A stretch of 64,000 bases of DNA from Scilla litardierei (Eukaryota > Streptophyta > Magnoliopsida > Asparagales > Asparagaceae). The number at the start of each line of letters is the position of its first letter. Positions within the stretch are counted from its first letter, which is position 1. The stretch lies in the NCBI GenBank assembly GCA_030789695.1, contig CM061142.1, positions 148,325,266 through 148,389,265 of the forward strand, read 5' to 3'. Positions 23,142-33,499 of this stretch are shown here, in pieces. A program made the position numbers and the translations under genes. The notes beneath the pieces were generated by a model. It made no database searches. It saw only the letters and a list, made by a program, of their open reading frames with translations, and was not told where the DNA came from.

Positions 23142-23661
23142 ATGGGATGCTCTCATGACTGCTTGGTAGACAGTGCTTCGACACATACGATCCTTCAGCA
23201 CAAATACTATTTTCATAGCATTACACCGTATAAGAGCCATGTAAATACCATTTCAGGGCCATCAGATATAATTGAAGGTTCTGGGAATGCAACCTTACTG
23301 CTTCCCAAAGGAACAGAAATTAAAATTAAAGATGCATTATACTCTCCGAATTCCAAGCGAAACTTACTAAGTTTCAAAGATATCCGTCTAAACGGATTCA
23401 ACAAGGAAACAACAAATGTAAAAGAAAATGAATTACTGTATGTAACGTCTCAAGAAAATGGAGTTAAAACCATACTTGAACGTTTTGAGAGCGTCTCCTC
23501 GGGCCTCTACCATACAAAGATTCGGAGAGAGGAAGCAAATCTGACGGAGCACCTGAAGTGCCCGACATCAGCCAAATTTCTACTTTGGCATGATTGACTT
23601 GGCCACCCTGGATCCGTGATGATGCACCACATCTTATCACAATCCTACGGGCATAACCTGA
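23142..23661 (+). pseudogene. pol: Copia pol, part 1 (protease and start of integrase)
   Basis: The protease active site reads LVDSASTHTI (DSA in place of DSG), at about 23165-23195, followed by 'SKRNLLSFKDIR' of the protease C-terminal half. The integrase zinc-binding start is 'LLWHD' then a stop (TGA, 23595-23597) then 'LGHPGS'. The gypsy element inserts at 23661/23662. The reading frame resumes at 33495-33500, where the 5-bp target is duplicated. Confidence 0.85.
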
Positions 23662-26201
23662 TGTAACGACTGGTTTTCATGTATCTGAATTTATTATGTT
23701 ATATTATATGTTTTGGTGGATTTTCTCCTTGTGTGTGGTTTCCTTCTCCGTAGCTTTCATTTTCGATCGTTTCGTCGCGTTTTCCTAGCTTCTTCCGTTG
23801 ATCATCGATTTTGGAGTAAGTCATTCGTGACGGGCTTCATATCGGTCATATCTTATTGTTAGATCAAGCCTAGGAGTCTTAGGAATCGATCCCGGAGCTT
23901 CGCGCTCCATTTCGAAACTTTTGGTGCTCATTAGCCGGTGTAAGAAGGGGCACCGACCGACTAGATGACGATCCAGTCGGTCGAAAAACCTTCTTGAACC
24001 GACTAGTTGTCTTTGTTAATTTCTCAGGAGTTACTGTTTATCGTTAGTCGGTCTAAGAACGTTGGTTGACCGACTAGGTTGCAAACTAGTCGGTCAGCAA
24101 TGCTTCTTTAACCGACTAGCTCTTTAACTATTTTTGGTACCAGTTACTGTTCACTCTTAGTCGGTCTAAGTTCATCTTTCGATCGACTAGTTGTTAAACT
24201 AGTCGGTTAATTTTTGTACTCAGACAGACTAATTCTTAGTTCTTCTGTACAGTCGAGTACTATTCACTTTTAGTCGGTCTATGAACGTTCATCGACCGAC
24301 TAGATGCCAAACTAGTCGGTCAGTAGTTGTTCTTTGACCGACTAAATCTAAATCCTATTTTTGTACAGGAGTTACTGTTTGGACTTAGTCGGTCTGCGTT
24401 GGTCAACCGACCGACTAGTTTCCAAACTAGTCGGTCAGTGGTTGTTCTCTGACCGACTAATCAGTGTCGAAACCATAATTTCTGGACAACCGCCAGCCCT
24501 TCCTATTTAAACCCCTCCCAAACGTTTTCTTCTTCATCTTCTTCAACTCTAAACCTAATTTCTCCCCCATTGAGCCCCCTACTACCTCAAACCCTTATTC
24601 CTTCATCCCAAGCCCAAAATCCATCATCCAAACCCTCACTTAACACATTCTACCTCTCATCTTCCTCAAACTTTCATCAAATCCCCCAAAACCCCCCAAA
24701 AACCCCATTTCTCCAGATTTTCCCCATCTATTCCAGATCTGAACCCTTGGTTCCCTGGAGCGTTTCTTCCGTTGCCGTGCTTGCTCGGCATCATTCTTCC
24801 GCCTCCGATACGGTAAGAATCGATCTCTTAATGTTTTCATAACTCGTTGTGTTTTTGTGAAACCCTAATGAGATGAATGTTGTTTTGATGATTGTTTCTC
24901 CATAACAGCGACTTCCCCGTAGATTAGCATCTGTGGGACGAACCCTCGTTGATCATCATCCTCGGTGCTAGGCAAGTGAAACTTGCCACTTAGGGTTTGG
25001 GCCATGTCTTAGGCCATTTGCTTGTTGTAGGCGTAAAAGAGACTAGGCGACGAAATGATACTCGCCTAGGCGCAATTTCCGGGACTAGCTTGACAACGAA
25101 GCTAGGACCGTCATTTATCATGTTGCATAACTATCATGTCATGTTTAATCTTGATTAACGGTACGCGAATAAATGGTCATCCATGCTATCCACGTTGTAT
25201 GTCGCATTCGTAGCACACGCTACAATACTTGTGTTTTCTGGCCCGTGTTCCAGAAGCGGGCTACGTGAGTTGGTTGATAGCCAATGCCCGACCTACTTGT
25301 TTACCGGCAAGACACCTGCGTTGCAGGCATAACCCTACGCCATACAGGTTAAATACACTTCCTGGTTCGTGTTCCAGAAGAAAGCATTCCGTGTTCGGGG
25401 TAATTCCCTGGCTCGATACACGTGGAGGGGTAGAGATATACAGTCACTTGAGCTTAGGAGTTGGCCGATCAGCCACTCTAGCCAACAGGCGGAATCTCTG
25501 TGCACAACTTGTTTACTTGACTGTTCACTTGACGTGAACCACTTGACTTGTACTTGTCTGTGTTTTACTTGTTATCCGAGACATACTTGTTACTTGCACT
25601 TCCCTTTACTTGTCACTTCCATACTATACTTGCCATGACATGCAACATACTATAACTGCTAGGTTGCTAGTTTACCTTACCTTCAGTTTCCTTGCCCAAG
25701 TCTTTTAGACTTGCTGACATGTGCCCCTTTACTCTTTTGGGTGACACATGTTAGATCCCGAGCCTGAGTCCGTTGTTGAGGACGAGGTGTTTACGGACGC
25801 TGTGCCCGAGTCTGTGTTTGGCGAGGAGTACGTGGACACTGGGGACCAGTCCTAGTGTCTTCGTTGAGCTTTCCCTTTTGTTTAGACTGCTGTTTTGTTG
25901 TCGGTGCGTAGCACCTATACTTTGTTACGTTGTTCCTTTTTGTTGGCCTTGTTCTGGGCCTTTAGACTCTTTCTTTTAGCCTGCTGGCTTTTCTGGATGT
26001 TGAACTTAAATTTTAATGTTGGACATTTTCTGAGATTGAGATTTTTTTCTGTCTCTCCTTGTGTTATTATTGTTGTTCCGCTTGCGGTTACAGGGACCTG
26101 CTTATGTTTTTCGACGCTTATCGGGTTTGGGGCTTCACAGCTCCACTCTCATGCGGACCTTTTCACGTCTCGCCTCCATTTTAGGGAAGCAGGGCGTAAC
26201 A
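23662..26201 (+). repeat. 5' LTR of the Tekay element
   Basis: TGTAACGAC...GTAACA. It contains palindromic 'accgactag/ctagtcggt' pairs (23955-24465), a TATA-like ctatttaaac at about 24503-24512, the conserved hairpin at 25085-25106 and a second hairpin (acatgtgccc...gggtgacacatgt) at about 25718-25751. Confidence 0.92.
23955..24465. repeat. Palindrome array: accgactag and ctagtcggt
   Basis: About five pairs of facing half-sites, each gaccgactag, an 8-10 base spacer and ctagtcggtc. Isolated half-sites (agtcggtct, gaccgacta) lie between. The array sits upstream of the TATA-like box and is repeated in the 3' LTR at 31250-31755. Confidence 0.9.
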
Positions 26202-26209
26202 GGTTTTAT

Positions 26210-26225
26210 TGGTGGCCCATGCAGG
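26210..26225 (+). promoter_or_regulatory. Primer-binding site matching tRNA-Ile
   Basis: tggtggcccatgcagg begins 8 bases after the LTR. It ends in the CCA complement and, as I recall, matches the 3' end of plant tRNA-Ile(AAU). The same sequence with the same 8-base gap is at 59796-59811. Confidence 0.6.
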
Positions 26226-26344
26226 TCCTTCTGTACCTGCGAATTGTCGGAATAGCGATAATAATATTAGAATGTCCAATAAACTAAGTTCGACGTCCGA
26301 GTCATAAGCTATGAGTCTAATTGTTTCATTTTCTGTGTCACTAG

Positions 26345-27475
26345 ATGGCAGGAAGATGAATCACCCGTGGTGGAGGTAGTGGTGCGCCCCCTCATGACGA
26401 GGAGCCTGAGCGGGAACCCACCAATGGGGAGATGATGCGGATGATGCTTCAGATGATGCAGGTGCAGCAAGGCGTGCTCCTGCAAGTCCAAAATGCTCCA
26501 GCTGGTCGAGCTCCTCGGGCGACTCCGGAGGCCCCTCGCTCCGAGCCGGGAGCGAAGCAATTTCGGGAGCTGGGTCCCGCATATTTTGATGGGTCTGAGG
26601 GTCCTCTGGCTGCCGATGAGTGGATTCGGAACATTGAGGATAACTTAAAGATGGCCAAGATCACCCCGGCTGGATGGGTTGATTTGGCGAAGCGGCAACT
26701 CAAGGATAACGCTCGGAACTGGTGGGATGCGGAAGAGAAGATGCTAGTGGATCCGATAGCTTGGGCTACCTTTAAGTCCAGGTTTGATGAGGAATTCTTT
26801 CCGAAGGCTGCTAAGAAGGAGATGCTACAGTGTTTCATTGATCTGAAGCAAGGGAGCTTGACGGTGGACCAGTACCACCAAGAGTTCACTAGGCTTAGTC
26901 GGTTCGCGCCGAAGATGGTGCAGGATGCTGATGAGAGGGCTCAGAGGTTCCTACATAGACTTGCTTTGGAGCTCCAGAGTTTTGTGTCTTCCTCTGATCT
27001 GGACTCTTATCAGAAGGTTCTGGTCGCTGCAAGGCGGCAGGAGCTGAACCTGAGTCAGAGGAGGGTAAATGTTTCTGGTGCGGGGAAGAGGCCTATAGAG
27101 CAGGCCAGAGCGGTGGTTAGGCCTGGTTTCAAGCCTAATCAGCCAGCTCAGTTCAAGAGGCCAGGAGGGCCTACTCTGAAGACTTGCCATTTCTGCGGTA
27201 GGACCGGGCACATCAAGGATCAGTGTAGGAGATTCCTGGGCCAGTGTGTCGTCTTTGGGGATCCTACTCATGCCATGAAGGATTGTCCGAGGTCGAAGCA
27301 GCCTTGGAGGGCACCTGTTGCTGCTCCGCCATTACAGCAGAGAGCCCATGTGCCGCTGGACGTGGATCGCCCCTTGTTCCACAGAGACAGGCCTTTCGAC
27401 AGGCTGTTCCGACGAGGAGGCAGGCCTTTCTGATGACTGAGGAGGAGAGCATGGTCGTGGACGAGGTTATTACAG
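26345..27475 (+). pseudogene. gag: Tekay gag
   Basis: The ATG at 26345 is followed by a TGA as codon 5 (26357-26359). The frame is otherwise open to 27433. Visible are the gag core with 'WIRNIEDNLKMAKI', 'NWWDAEEKML' and 'FKSRFDEEFFP' (about 26600-26810), 'QGSLTVDQYHQEF', and an intact zinc knuckle CHFCGRTGHIKDQC at 27184-27225. A second knuckle has lost a Cys (CVVFGD). Near 27360-27380 the family-like sequence moves to another frame, consistent with a lost base, and runs on (AFLMTEEESMVVDEVITG) to the putative splice donor at 27475/27476. Gag forms the particle. The early TGA looks like CGA to TGA. Confidence 0.85.
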
Positions 27476-27587
27476 GTAACACTCATTCTAACTATTTTCT
27501 TCCTTAGTTAGTTTGATTGTTGATTATGTTGGTTGCTTGCTCATGTTTGTTACTAGAATAGGATTTGATTGTTAGACTGTTTGCTAG
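27476..27587 (+). other. Candidate spliceosomal intron between gag and protease
   Basis: A 112-bp segment with donor acag/gtaaca and acceptor tttgctag/gtg. Its removal would join the gag-end frame to the protease frame (112 mod 3 supplies exactly the needed shift) and would give the usual spacing before the protease DSG. The segment is T-rich with stops in all frames. Confidence 0.55.
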
Positions 27588-30500
27588 GTGTGGTTTTGGT
27601 TTGCACATTTCCTGCATGAGTCCTCTTTGACTCAGGTGCGTCGATGTGCATTTTGGCCCGGAGCTTCTTGGAGAAGCATTCCTTGTCGACGTCCTCTCTT
27701 CCTAAGAGTTGGAATATCGTCACAGGGAACGGTGTGGTCTTGGTGCATCGTGGGTGCAATTCTTGCCCGTTGGTGGTTTGTGGACGTGAGCTTTGTGCTG
27801 ATTTCATTGTCCACGACATCATTAAATACGATGCGGTCCTTGGGATGGATTGTCTTGCGAGCTTCTATGCTACGATCGACTGTCAGAGGAAGAAGGTGGT
27901 GTTCGAGATTCCCGGACATCCAATATTTGAGTTCAGCCGTAGTAGCAGCTCGCTTGGTCCTGTCAGGTTTCGGGCCAGGCCGGTGGAGGTTGTGGCTATG
28001 CAGATGGAGCTGGAGAGGCCAGCTGTGGTGCGTGATTTCGATGACGTCTTCCCCGAGGAGATGTCTGGGTTGCCACCTGATCGAGCTTTAGAATTTTCTA
28101 TTGATCTTATTCCAGGTGCGCATCCCATTTTGAAGGCACCATATCGTATGGCACCCGCCGAGTTGGAGGAATTGCGGAAGCAGCTGGATGAGCTTTTGCA
28201 GAAGGGTTATATCAATCCTAGTGTGTCTTCGTGGGGAGCACTGGTGCTGCTGGTGAAGAAGAAGGATGGTTCGCGTCGCATGTGCGTGGACTATCGGGAG
28301 TTGAATGCGGTAACCATCAAGAACAAATACCCGTTGCCTCGCATCGATGATATTTTTGATCAGCTTGGAGGTTTGAGGTTGTTTTCTAAATTGGATTTGA
28401 GGAGTGGTTATCATCAGTTGAAGGTGAAGAAGGATGATGTTCCGAAGACAGCGTTCAGGACGAAGTATGGACACTATGAGTTTGTGGTTATGCCTTTCGG
28501 CGTAACTAACGCACCCGCAGTTTTCATGAATCTGATGAACCTGATTTTCTATGACTTTTTGGATAAGTTTGTCGTTATCTTCATTGACGACATTCTGATT
28601 TATTCGAGGTCGGAGGAGGAGCATGCCTCGCACTTGAGGACGGTATTGGAGATTTTGAGGAAGCATCGTTTGTATGCTAAGTTTTCGAAGTGCGAGTTTT
28701 GGCTGGATAGAGTTGCTTTTCTCGGGCATGTGGTGACTGGTGATGGTATTTCAGTGGATCTCGAGAAGATCAGGGCCATCAGAGAGTGGCCTGTTCCGTC
28801 GTCGGCCTCTGAGATCCGGAGTTTCCTTGGACTTGCTGGTTACTATCGGCGTTTCATTAAGGACTTTCCCCGTATTGTCGAGCCGATGACGAGATTGACG
28901 CAGAAGGATGTACCTTTTGTTTGGTCGGGTGATTATGAGAATGCTTTTTGTGTTCTGAGGGAGAAGTTGACGACAGCCCCTATTCTTGTTGTGCCTGATC
29001 GCAGCGGTGGATTTGAGATCTTTTGCGATACTTCTGGCAAGGGTCTCGGTTGCGTTTTGCATCAGCATGGTCATGTTGTAGCCTACGCTTCTCGTCAGCT
29101 CAAGACTCATGAGAAGAATTACCCGACGCATGATTTGGAGTTGGCTGCTGTTGTGTTTGCGCTCAAGATTTGGAGGCACTTCCTGCTGAGTGAGAAAGTG
29201 AAGATTTTCACCGATCACAAAAGCTTGAAGTATATTTTTACTCAGAAGGAGCTCAACATGCGACAACGTCGATGGTTGGAGCTCATGGCGGATTATGAGA
29301 TTGATTTGCAGTATCATCCTGGCAAGGTGAACGTGGTTCCTGATGCGCTGAGTAGGCTTCCAGCGGTGATGATTTTGACCTCGCAGTGGAGATTGCAGCA
29401 GGATTTTTGCGAGTCTGGTGTGGAGATTGTTCTTCCTGGGGAGGCTTCTTCGTTGATGTGTATGCAGATACAGTCGACGATTGTGGATCGGATCAAGGCT
29501 GGCCAGGCTGAGGATCTGAAGTTGGTGAAGATTCGGGAACAGGTAGAAGCCGGTCTGCGGACTGAATTTTTGATTCATGAAGATGGCTCGCTAAGATTTG
29601 GAGCTAGGTTGTGTGTGCCAGCTGGGGATATTAGAGAGAAGTTGATGGTGGAGGCACACAGTTCGCCGTATTCTGTGCATCCTGGTGGGACCAAGATGTA
29701 CAAGGATCTTCGTCTGAACTATTGGTGGCATGGCATGAAGAGGAGTGTGGCTCGGAGTGTAGCCAAGTGTTTGGTTTGCCAACAAGTAAAGGCGGAGCAT
29801 CAGCGTGCGGCCGGGTTGCTACAACCGCTTTCGATTCTGGAGTGGAAGTGGTAACACATCACTATGGATTTCGTGACTGGACTACCTCGGAGTCCGAAGC
29901 AGAATGACGCGATTTTGGTCATCGTAGATCGATTGACCAAATCCGCGCACTTTATTCCGTTCCGAGTGGGACAGTCCACTAAGGCGCTAGCGAGGAGATA
30001 TATGGAGGAGGTCGTGCGACTTCATGGGGTCCCCGTGAGTATCGTGTCAGACAGAGACACGAGGTTCACATCTCAGTTCTGGCAGAGTTTGCAGAAGAGT
30101 TTGGGTACGCGTCTGAGTTTCAGCATGGCGTACCATCCGCAGACGGATGGCCAGTCCGAGAGGACGATTCAGATTTTGGAAGACATGCTGAGAGCGTGCA
30201 TGTTGGATTACAAGGGTTCATGGGAGGACCATCTGCACTTGGTAGAGTTCTCTTACAATAACATCTACCAGGCGTCCATTGGCATGGCGCCTTTCGCCGC
30301 TTTGTATGGGAGGAAATGTCGATCGCTATTGAGTTGGGATGACGTTGGTGATCGGGAGCTGTTGGGGCCTGCGATGATTGTGGAGGCTGTGGAGGTCGTC
30401 AGGAATATTCGGGAGAGGTTGAGGATTGCTCAGGACCGTTTTAAGCATTGGGCGGATGCTAAACGGCGTCCTTTGGAGTTTCAGCCAGGAGATCATGTGT

Positions 30501-30910
30501 TTCTGAGGATTTCCCCGAATCGTTAAGTGATTCGTTTTGGGAAGCGAGGGAAGTTGAGCCCGCGATACATTGGACCGTTTGATATTCTGGAGAAAGTTGG
30601 CGAGGTAGCCTACCGCTTAGCCTTGCCGCCATCTTTGGAGGGAGTTCACAATGTTTTCCATGTGTCTCAGCTTCGTCGATACATTAGCGATCCATCTCAT
30701 GCTGTGGATTTCTCGGAGATTACCGTTCGCCCTGATATGACGTATGACTAGCAGCCAGTGCAGATTCTGGACAGGCGTCAGAAGTCAATTCAGAACAAGG
30801 TTGTCAATCTTGTGAGGGTGATGTGGCGACACGGCTCGCCTGGAGAGTCTACTTAGGAGAATGAGGATGAGATGCGAGAGCGTTTCCCACTTTTGTTCCC
30901 GGACACGTGA
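27588..30910 (+). pseudogene. pol: Tekay pol: protease, RT, RNase H, integrase, chromodomain
   Basis: One frame throughout, with stops at 27617, 29852, 30524, 30749 and 30854. Domains: protease (LFDSGAS, 27623-27643), reverse transcriptase ([17 protein letters not shown]; catalytic FIDD at 28580-28591), RNase H ([10 protein letters not shown] near 29020; TDHKSLKY), integrase zinc finger ([11 protein letters not shown] near 29660; CLVCQQ near 29770), integrase catalytic core (Asp in IVDRLTKSAHFI, Asp in SDRDTRF, Glu in TDGQSERTIQ), GPFDIL box, '[13 protein letters not shown]', and a chromodomain-like end (about 30752-30910). RT copies the RNA, RNase H removes it and integrase inserts the DNA. 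Chromodomains are known to bias insertion towards heterochromatin. The domains are complete but the frame is broken. Confidence 0.9.
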
Positions 30911-30939
30911 GTGTTGGGAAATTCTGAGGACGGAATTTT

Positions 30940-30956
30940 TCTTAAGTTGGGGAGGA
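30940..30956 (+). promoter_or_regulatory. Polypurine tract of the Tekay element
   Basis: aagttggggaggatg immediately before the 3' LTR; primes plus-strand DNA. The same motif (aaggtggggaggatg) precedes the right-edge LTR at 63364. Confidence 0.85.
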
Positions 30957-33494
30957 TGTAACGACTGGTTTTCATGTATCTGAATTTATTATGTTATATT
31001 ATATGTTTTGGTGGATTTTCTCCTTGTGTGTGGTTTCCTTCTCCGTAGCTTTCATTTTCGATCGTTTCGTCGCGTTTTCCTAGCTTCTTCCGTTGATCGT
31101 CGATTTTGAAGTAAGTCATTCATGACGGGCTTCATATCGGTCATATCTTATTGTTAGATCAAGCCTAGGAGTCTTAGGAATCGATCCTGGAGCTTCGCGC
31201 TCCATTTCGGAACTTTTGGTGCTCATTAGCCGGTGTAAGAAGGGGCACCGACCGACTAGATGACGATCCAGTCGGTCGAAAAACCTTCTTGAACCGACTA
31301 GTTGTCTTTGTTAATTTCTCAGGAGTTACTGTTTATCGTTAGTCGGTCTAAGAACGTTGGTTGACCGACTAGGTTGCAAACTAGTCGGTCAGCAATGCTT
31401 CTTTAACCGACTAACTCTTTAACTATTTTTGGTACCAGTTACTGTTCACTCTTAGTCGGTCTAAGTTCATCTTTCGACCGACTAGTTGTTAAACTAGTCG
31501 GTTAATTTTTGTACTCAGATCGACTAATTCTTAGTTCTTCTGTACAGTCGAGTACTGTTCACTTTTAGTCGGTCTATGACGTTCATCGACTGACTAGATG
31601 CCAAACTATTCGGTCAGTAGTTGTTCTTTGACCGACTAAATCTAAATCCTATTTTTGTACAGGAGTTACTGTTTGGACTTAGTCGGTCTGCGTTGGTCAA
31701 CCGACCGACTAGTTTCCAAACTAGTCGGTCAGTGGTTGTTCTCTGACCGACTAATCAGTGTCGAAACCCTAATTTCTGGACAGCCGCCAGCCCTTCCTAT
31801 TTAAACCCCTCCCAAACGTTTTCTTCTTCATCTTCTTCAACTCTAAACCTAATTTCTCTCCCATTGAGCCCCCTACTACCTCAAACCCTTATTCCTTCAT
31901 CCCAAGCCCAAAATCCATCATCCAAACCCTCACTTAACACATTCTACCTCTCATCTTTCTCGAACTTTCATCAAATCCCCCAAAATCCCCCAAAACCACA
32001 TTTCTCTAGATTTTCCCCATCTATTCCAGATTTGAACCCTAGTTTCCCCGGAGCGTTTCTTCCGTTGCCGTGCTTGCTCAGCATCATTCTTCCGCCTCCG
32101 ATACGGTAACAATCGATCTCTTAATGTTTTCATAACCCGTTGTGTTTTTGTGAAACCCTAATGAGATGAATGTTGTTTTGATGATTGTTTCTCCATAACA
32201 GCAACTTTCCCGTAGATTAGCATCCGTGGGACGAACCCTCGTTGATCGTCATCCTCGGTGCTAGGCAAGTGAAACTTGCCACTTAGGGTTTGGGCCATGT
32301 CTTAGGCCATTTGCTTGTTGTAGGCGTAAAAGAGACTAGGCGACGAAATGATACTCGCCTAGGCACAATTTCCGGGACTAGCTTGACAACGAAGCTAGGA
32401 CCATCATTTATCATGTTACATAACTATCATGTCATGTTTAATCTTGATTAACGGTACGCGAATAAATGGTCATCCATGCTATCCACGTTGTATGTCGCAT
32501 TCGTAGCACACGCTATAATACTTGTGTTTCCTGGCCCGTGTTCCAGAAGCGGGCTACGTGAGTTGGTTGATAGCCAATGCCCGACCTACTTGTTTACCGG
32601 ATAGGCACCTGCGTTGCAGGCATAACCCTACGCCATACATGTTAAATACACTTCATGGCTCATGTTCCAGAAGCGAGCATTCCGTTTTTAGGGTAATTCC
32701 CTGGCTCGATACACGTGGAGGGGTAGAGATAAACGGTCACTTGAGCTTAGGAGTTGGCCGATCAGCCACTCTAGCCAACAGGCAGAATCTCTGTGCACAA
32801 CTTGTTTACTTGACTGTTCACTTGACGTGAACCACTTGACTTGTAATTGTCCGTGTTTTACTTGTTATCCGAGACATACTTGCTACTTGCACTTCCCTTT
32901 ACTTGTCACTTCCATACTATACTTGCCATGACATGCAACATACTATAACTGCTAGGTTGCTAGTTTACCTTACCTTCAGTTTCCTTGCCCAAGTCTTTTA
33001 GACTTGCTGACATGTGCCCCTTTACTCTTTTGGGTGACACATGTTAGATCCCGAGCCTGAGTCCGTTGTTGAGGACGAGGTGTTTGCGGACGCCGTGCCC
33101 GAGTCTGTGTTTAGCGAGGAGTACGTGGACACTGGGGACCAATCCTAGTGTCTTCGTTGAGCTTTCCCTTTTGTTTAGACTGCTGTTTTGTTGTCGGTGC
33201 GTAGCACCTATACTTTGTTACGTTGTTCCTTTTTGTTGGCCTTGTTCTGGGCCTTTAGACTCTTTCTTTTAGCCTGGTGGCTTTTCTGGATGTTGAACTT
33301 AAATTTTAATGTTGGACATTTTCTGAGATTGAGATTTGTTTCTGTCTCTCCTTGTGTTATTATTGTTGTTCCGCTTGCGGTTACAGGGACCTGCTTATGT
33401 TTTTCGACTCTTATCGGGTTTGGGGCTTCACAGCTCCACTCTCGTGCGGACTTTTTCACGTCTCGCCTCCATTTTAAGGAAGCGGGGCGTGACA
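30957..33494 (+). repeat. 3' LTR of the Tekay element
   Basis: Collinear with 23662-26201 over its whole length, with scattered substitutions and one- or two-base indels. It ends GTGACA, followed by the target duplication cctga. Confidence 0.92.
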
Positions 33495-33499
33495 CCTGA

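Larger units (their letters stand above)
23662..33494 (+). mobile_element. Ty3/gypsy Tekay-type chromovirus
   Basis: LTRs at 23662-26201 and 30957-33494 (about 2.54 kb) are flanked by cctga (23657-23661; 33495-33499). The interior is 4.76 kb with gag, protease, RT, RNase H, integrase and a C-terminal chromodomain-like tail, the chromovirus order. Long LTRs and the tail wording (about 30752-30910) fit the Tekay/Del clade. The element lies in the pol of the copia element 19971-36802. LTRs differ at a few dozen sites by eye, so it is moderately old. Stops in gag and pol make it non-autonomous now. Confidence 0.92.

Noticed and set aside
26202..26240. A tRNA gene or tRNA-derived SINE head
   Set aside because: Only a 16-base 3'-end complement is clear and no A/B boxes are seen; a primer-binding site explains it.
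25229..26287. Several 60-130 codon frames in the Tekay LTR (repeated at 32522-33557)
   Set aside because: LTR sequence; frames differ between the two copies and have no domains.
28088..29578. Long minus-strand frames of 213 and 275 codons in the Tekay pol
   Set aside because: Antisense shadows of the RT/RNase H coding frame.
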